A DNA stretch of 64,000 nucleotides from Marivibrio halodurans (lineage in GTDB: Bacteria; Pseudomonadota; Alphaproteobacteria; UBA8366; Aestuariispiraceae): positions 186,001 to 250,000 of the forward strand of contig NZ_JAGMWN010000004.1 of assembly GCF_017963645.1 (NCBI RefSeq). The letters run 5' to 3'. Under the pieces are notes generated by a model. It did not search any database. It was not told the origin of the DNA and saw only the letters and a program-made list of their open reading frames with translations. The number at the start of each line of letters is the position of its first letter. Position 1 is the stretch's first letter. A program made the position numbers and the translations under genes. Of the stretch, positions 63,359 to 64,000 are shown piece by piece.

Positions 63359-64000
63359 GATCCACGGTCCATCGGATCGGCACGCAGCAGCTTGCGCAGA
63401 TAGGCCCCATAGGGCGAGGCCGCCAAGCGATCGGCGAGCTCGGCGAAGGCCGCATCGTCGATCCAGCCGTTCCGCCAGGCGATCTCTTCGGGCGCGCAGA
63501 TCAGCAGGCCCTGCCGATCCTCGATCGTGCGCACGAACTCGGACGCCTCCGAGATCGACGCCGGCGTCCCCATATCCAGCCACGCCACGCCGCGTCCGAA
63601 GCATTCGACGTCCAACCGCCCCTCGTCGAGGTAGCCGCGCGCCAGATCGGTGATCTCCAGTTCGCCGCGCGCGGATGGGGTCAACGCCGCCGCGCGCGCC
63701 GGGGCATCCGGATCGAAGAGATAAAGGCCGATCGCGGCCAGGTTGGAACGCGGCGCCGCCGGCTTCTCCTCGAACGCGCGAACCCGACCGGCGCCGTCCA
63801 GCGAGACAACGCCGAACCGTTCGGGATCGCGGACCGGATAGGCGAAGAGGCACGCGCCCTCGCACGCGGCCGAACGCGTGCGCAGAACACGGGGCAGCCC
63901 CTCCGCATAGAGAAGGTTGTCGCCCAGCATCAGCATGCTCGGCGCCCCATCGAGGAAGTCTTCGGCCAGGATCATCGCCTCCGCGATTCCGCGCGGCTCC
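63355..64000 (-). CDS. Sugar-1-phosphate nucleotidyltransferase, RmlA-like (partial)
   Basis: The frame runs off the right edge of the window; the visible part covers the middle and C-terminal portion. It reads EPRGIAEAMILAEDFLDGAP, SMLMLGDNLLYAEGL, FGVVSLDGAGRVRAFEEKP, GLYLFDPDA and RGVAWLDMGTPASISEASEFV, which match glucose-1-phosphate thymidylyltransferases that make dTDP-glucose. The last part of the visible chain, RKLLRADP, also fits. It starts the pathway that feeds the coupled aminotransferase. The upstream end is not in the window. Confidence 0.88.
   Translation of the reverse strand, partial: EPRGIAEAMILAEDFLDGAPSMLMLGDNLLYAEGLPRVLRTRSAACEGACLFAYPVRDPERFGVVSLDGAGRVRAFEEKPAAPRSNLAAIGLYLFDPDAPARAAALTPSARGELEITDLARGYLDEGRLDVECFGRGVAWLDMGTPASISEASEFVRTIEDRQGLLICAPEEIAWRNGWIDDAAFAELADRLAASPYGAYLRKLLRADPMDRGS

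Overview
The window is about two-thirds G+C in its chromosomal parts and reads as an alphaproteobacterial chromosome, plausibly Rhodospirillales. That inference rests on gene content: class I and class II fumarases, formate-tetrahydrofolate ligase, a non-pyrrolysine MttB-family protein, an NDUFAF5-type methyltransferase, the comF-grxC-nitrilase-DUF1178 neighbourhood and dnaG followed by rpoD. No 16S rRNA is present, so the assignment is not firm.

Positions 1-37043 are mostly core genes. They include central and C1 metabolism (fumA, fhs, GST, enoyl-CoA hydratase, ArsC, nitrilase), an amine-related run (FAD amine oxidase, EamA transporter, MttB-like, fumC), a CheW protein with a globin-like tail, an AsmA-like giant, a PadR-controlled RND efflux operon, redox and competence-type genes, and dnaG-rpoD. 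A 158-bp inverted-repeat element lies between rpoD and the next gene.

A tRNA with anticodon CAU (37044-37120) is the left edge of a 17.4-kb integrative mobilisable element, 37113-54468, bounded by 24-bp direct repeats (attL/attR). It carries a large serine recombinase, a tyrosine recombinase, a protein made of seven HTH-like repeats, several unknown cargo genes, a 1363-aa protein that begins with a HigA-like HTH and may be a defence protein, a ParD/ParE pair, a MobC-like protein and a relaxase. The att core lies inside the recombinase reading frame. In the excised circle that frame would continue for 50 more codons and then overlap mobC, so excision would place the mobilisation genes downstream of the recombinase.

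Next come a 3' fragment of an initiator tRNA with its terminator (54537-54632) and a complete type II-C CRISPR-Cas locus: a + strand array with 13 spacers, cas2, cas1 and a 1163-aa Cas9 on the - strand, and a divergent tracrRNA with promoter, anti-repeat and terminator. One array unit has a 22-nt partial repeat duplication. The last 3 kb holds the end of a sugar-nucleotide cluster (RmlA-like, DegT aminotransferase, methyltransferase, acyl carrier protein) read towards the CRISPR locus.

The strongest candidates for new biology are the integration-dependent recombinase/mob switch, the seven-repeat HTH-like protein, the CheW fusion to a globin without its heme ligand, and the HigA-headed giant protein with a palindrome over its promoter.
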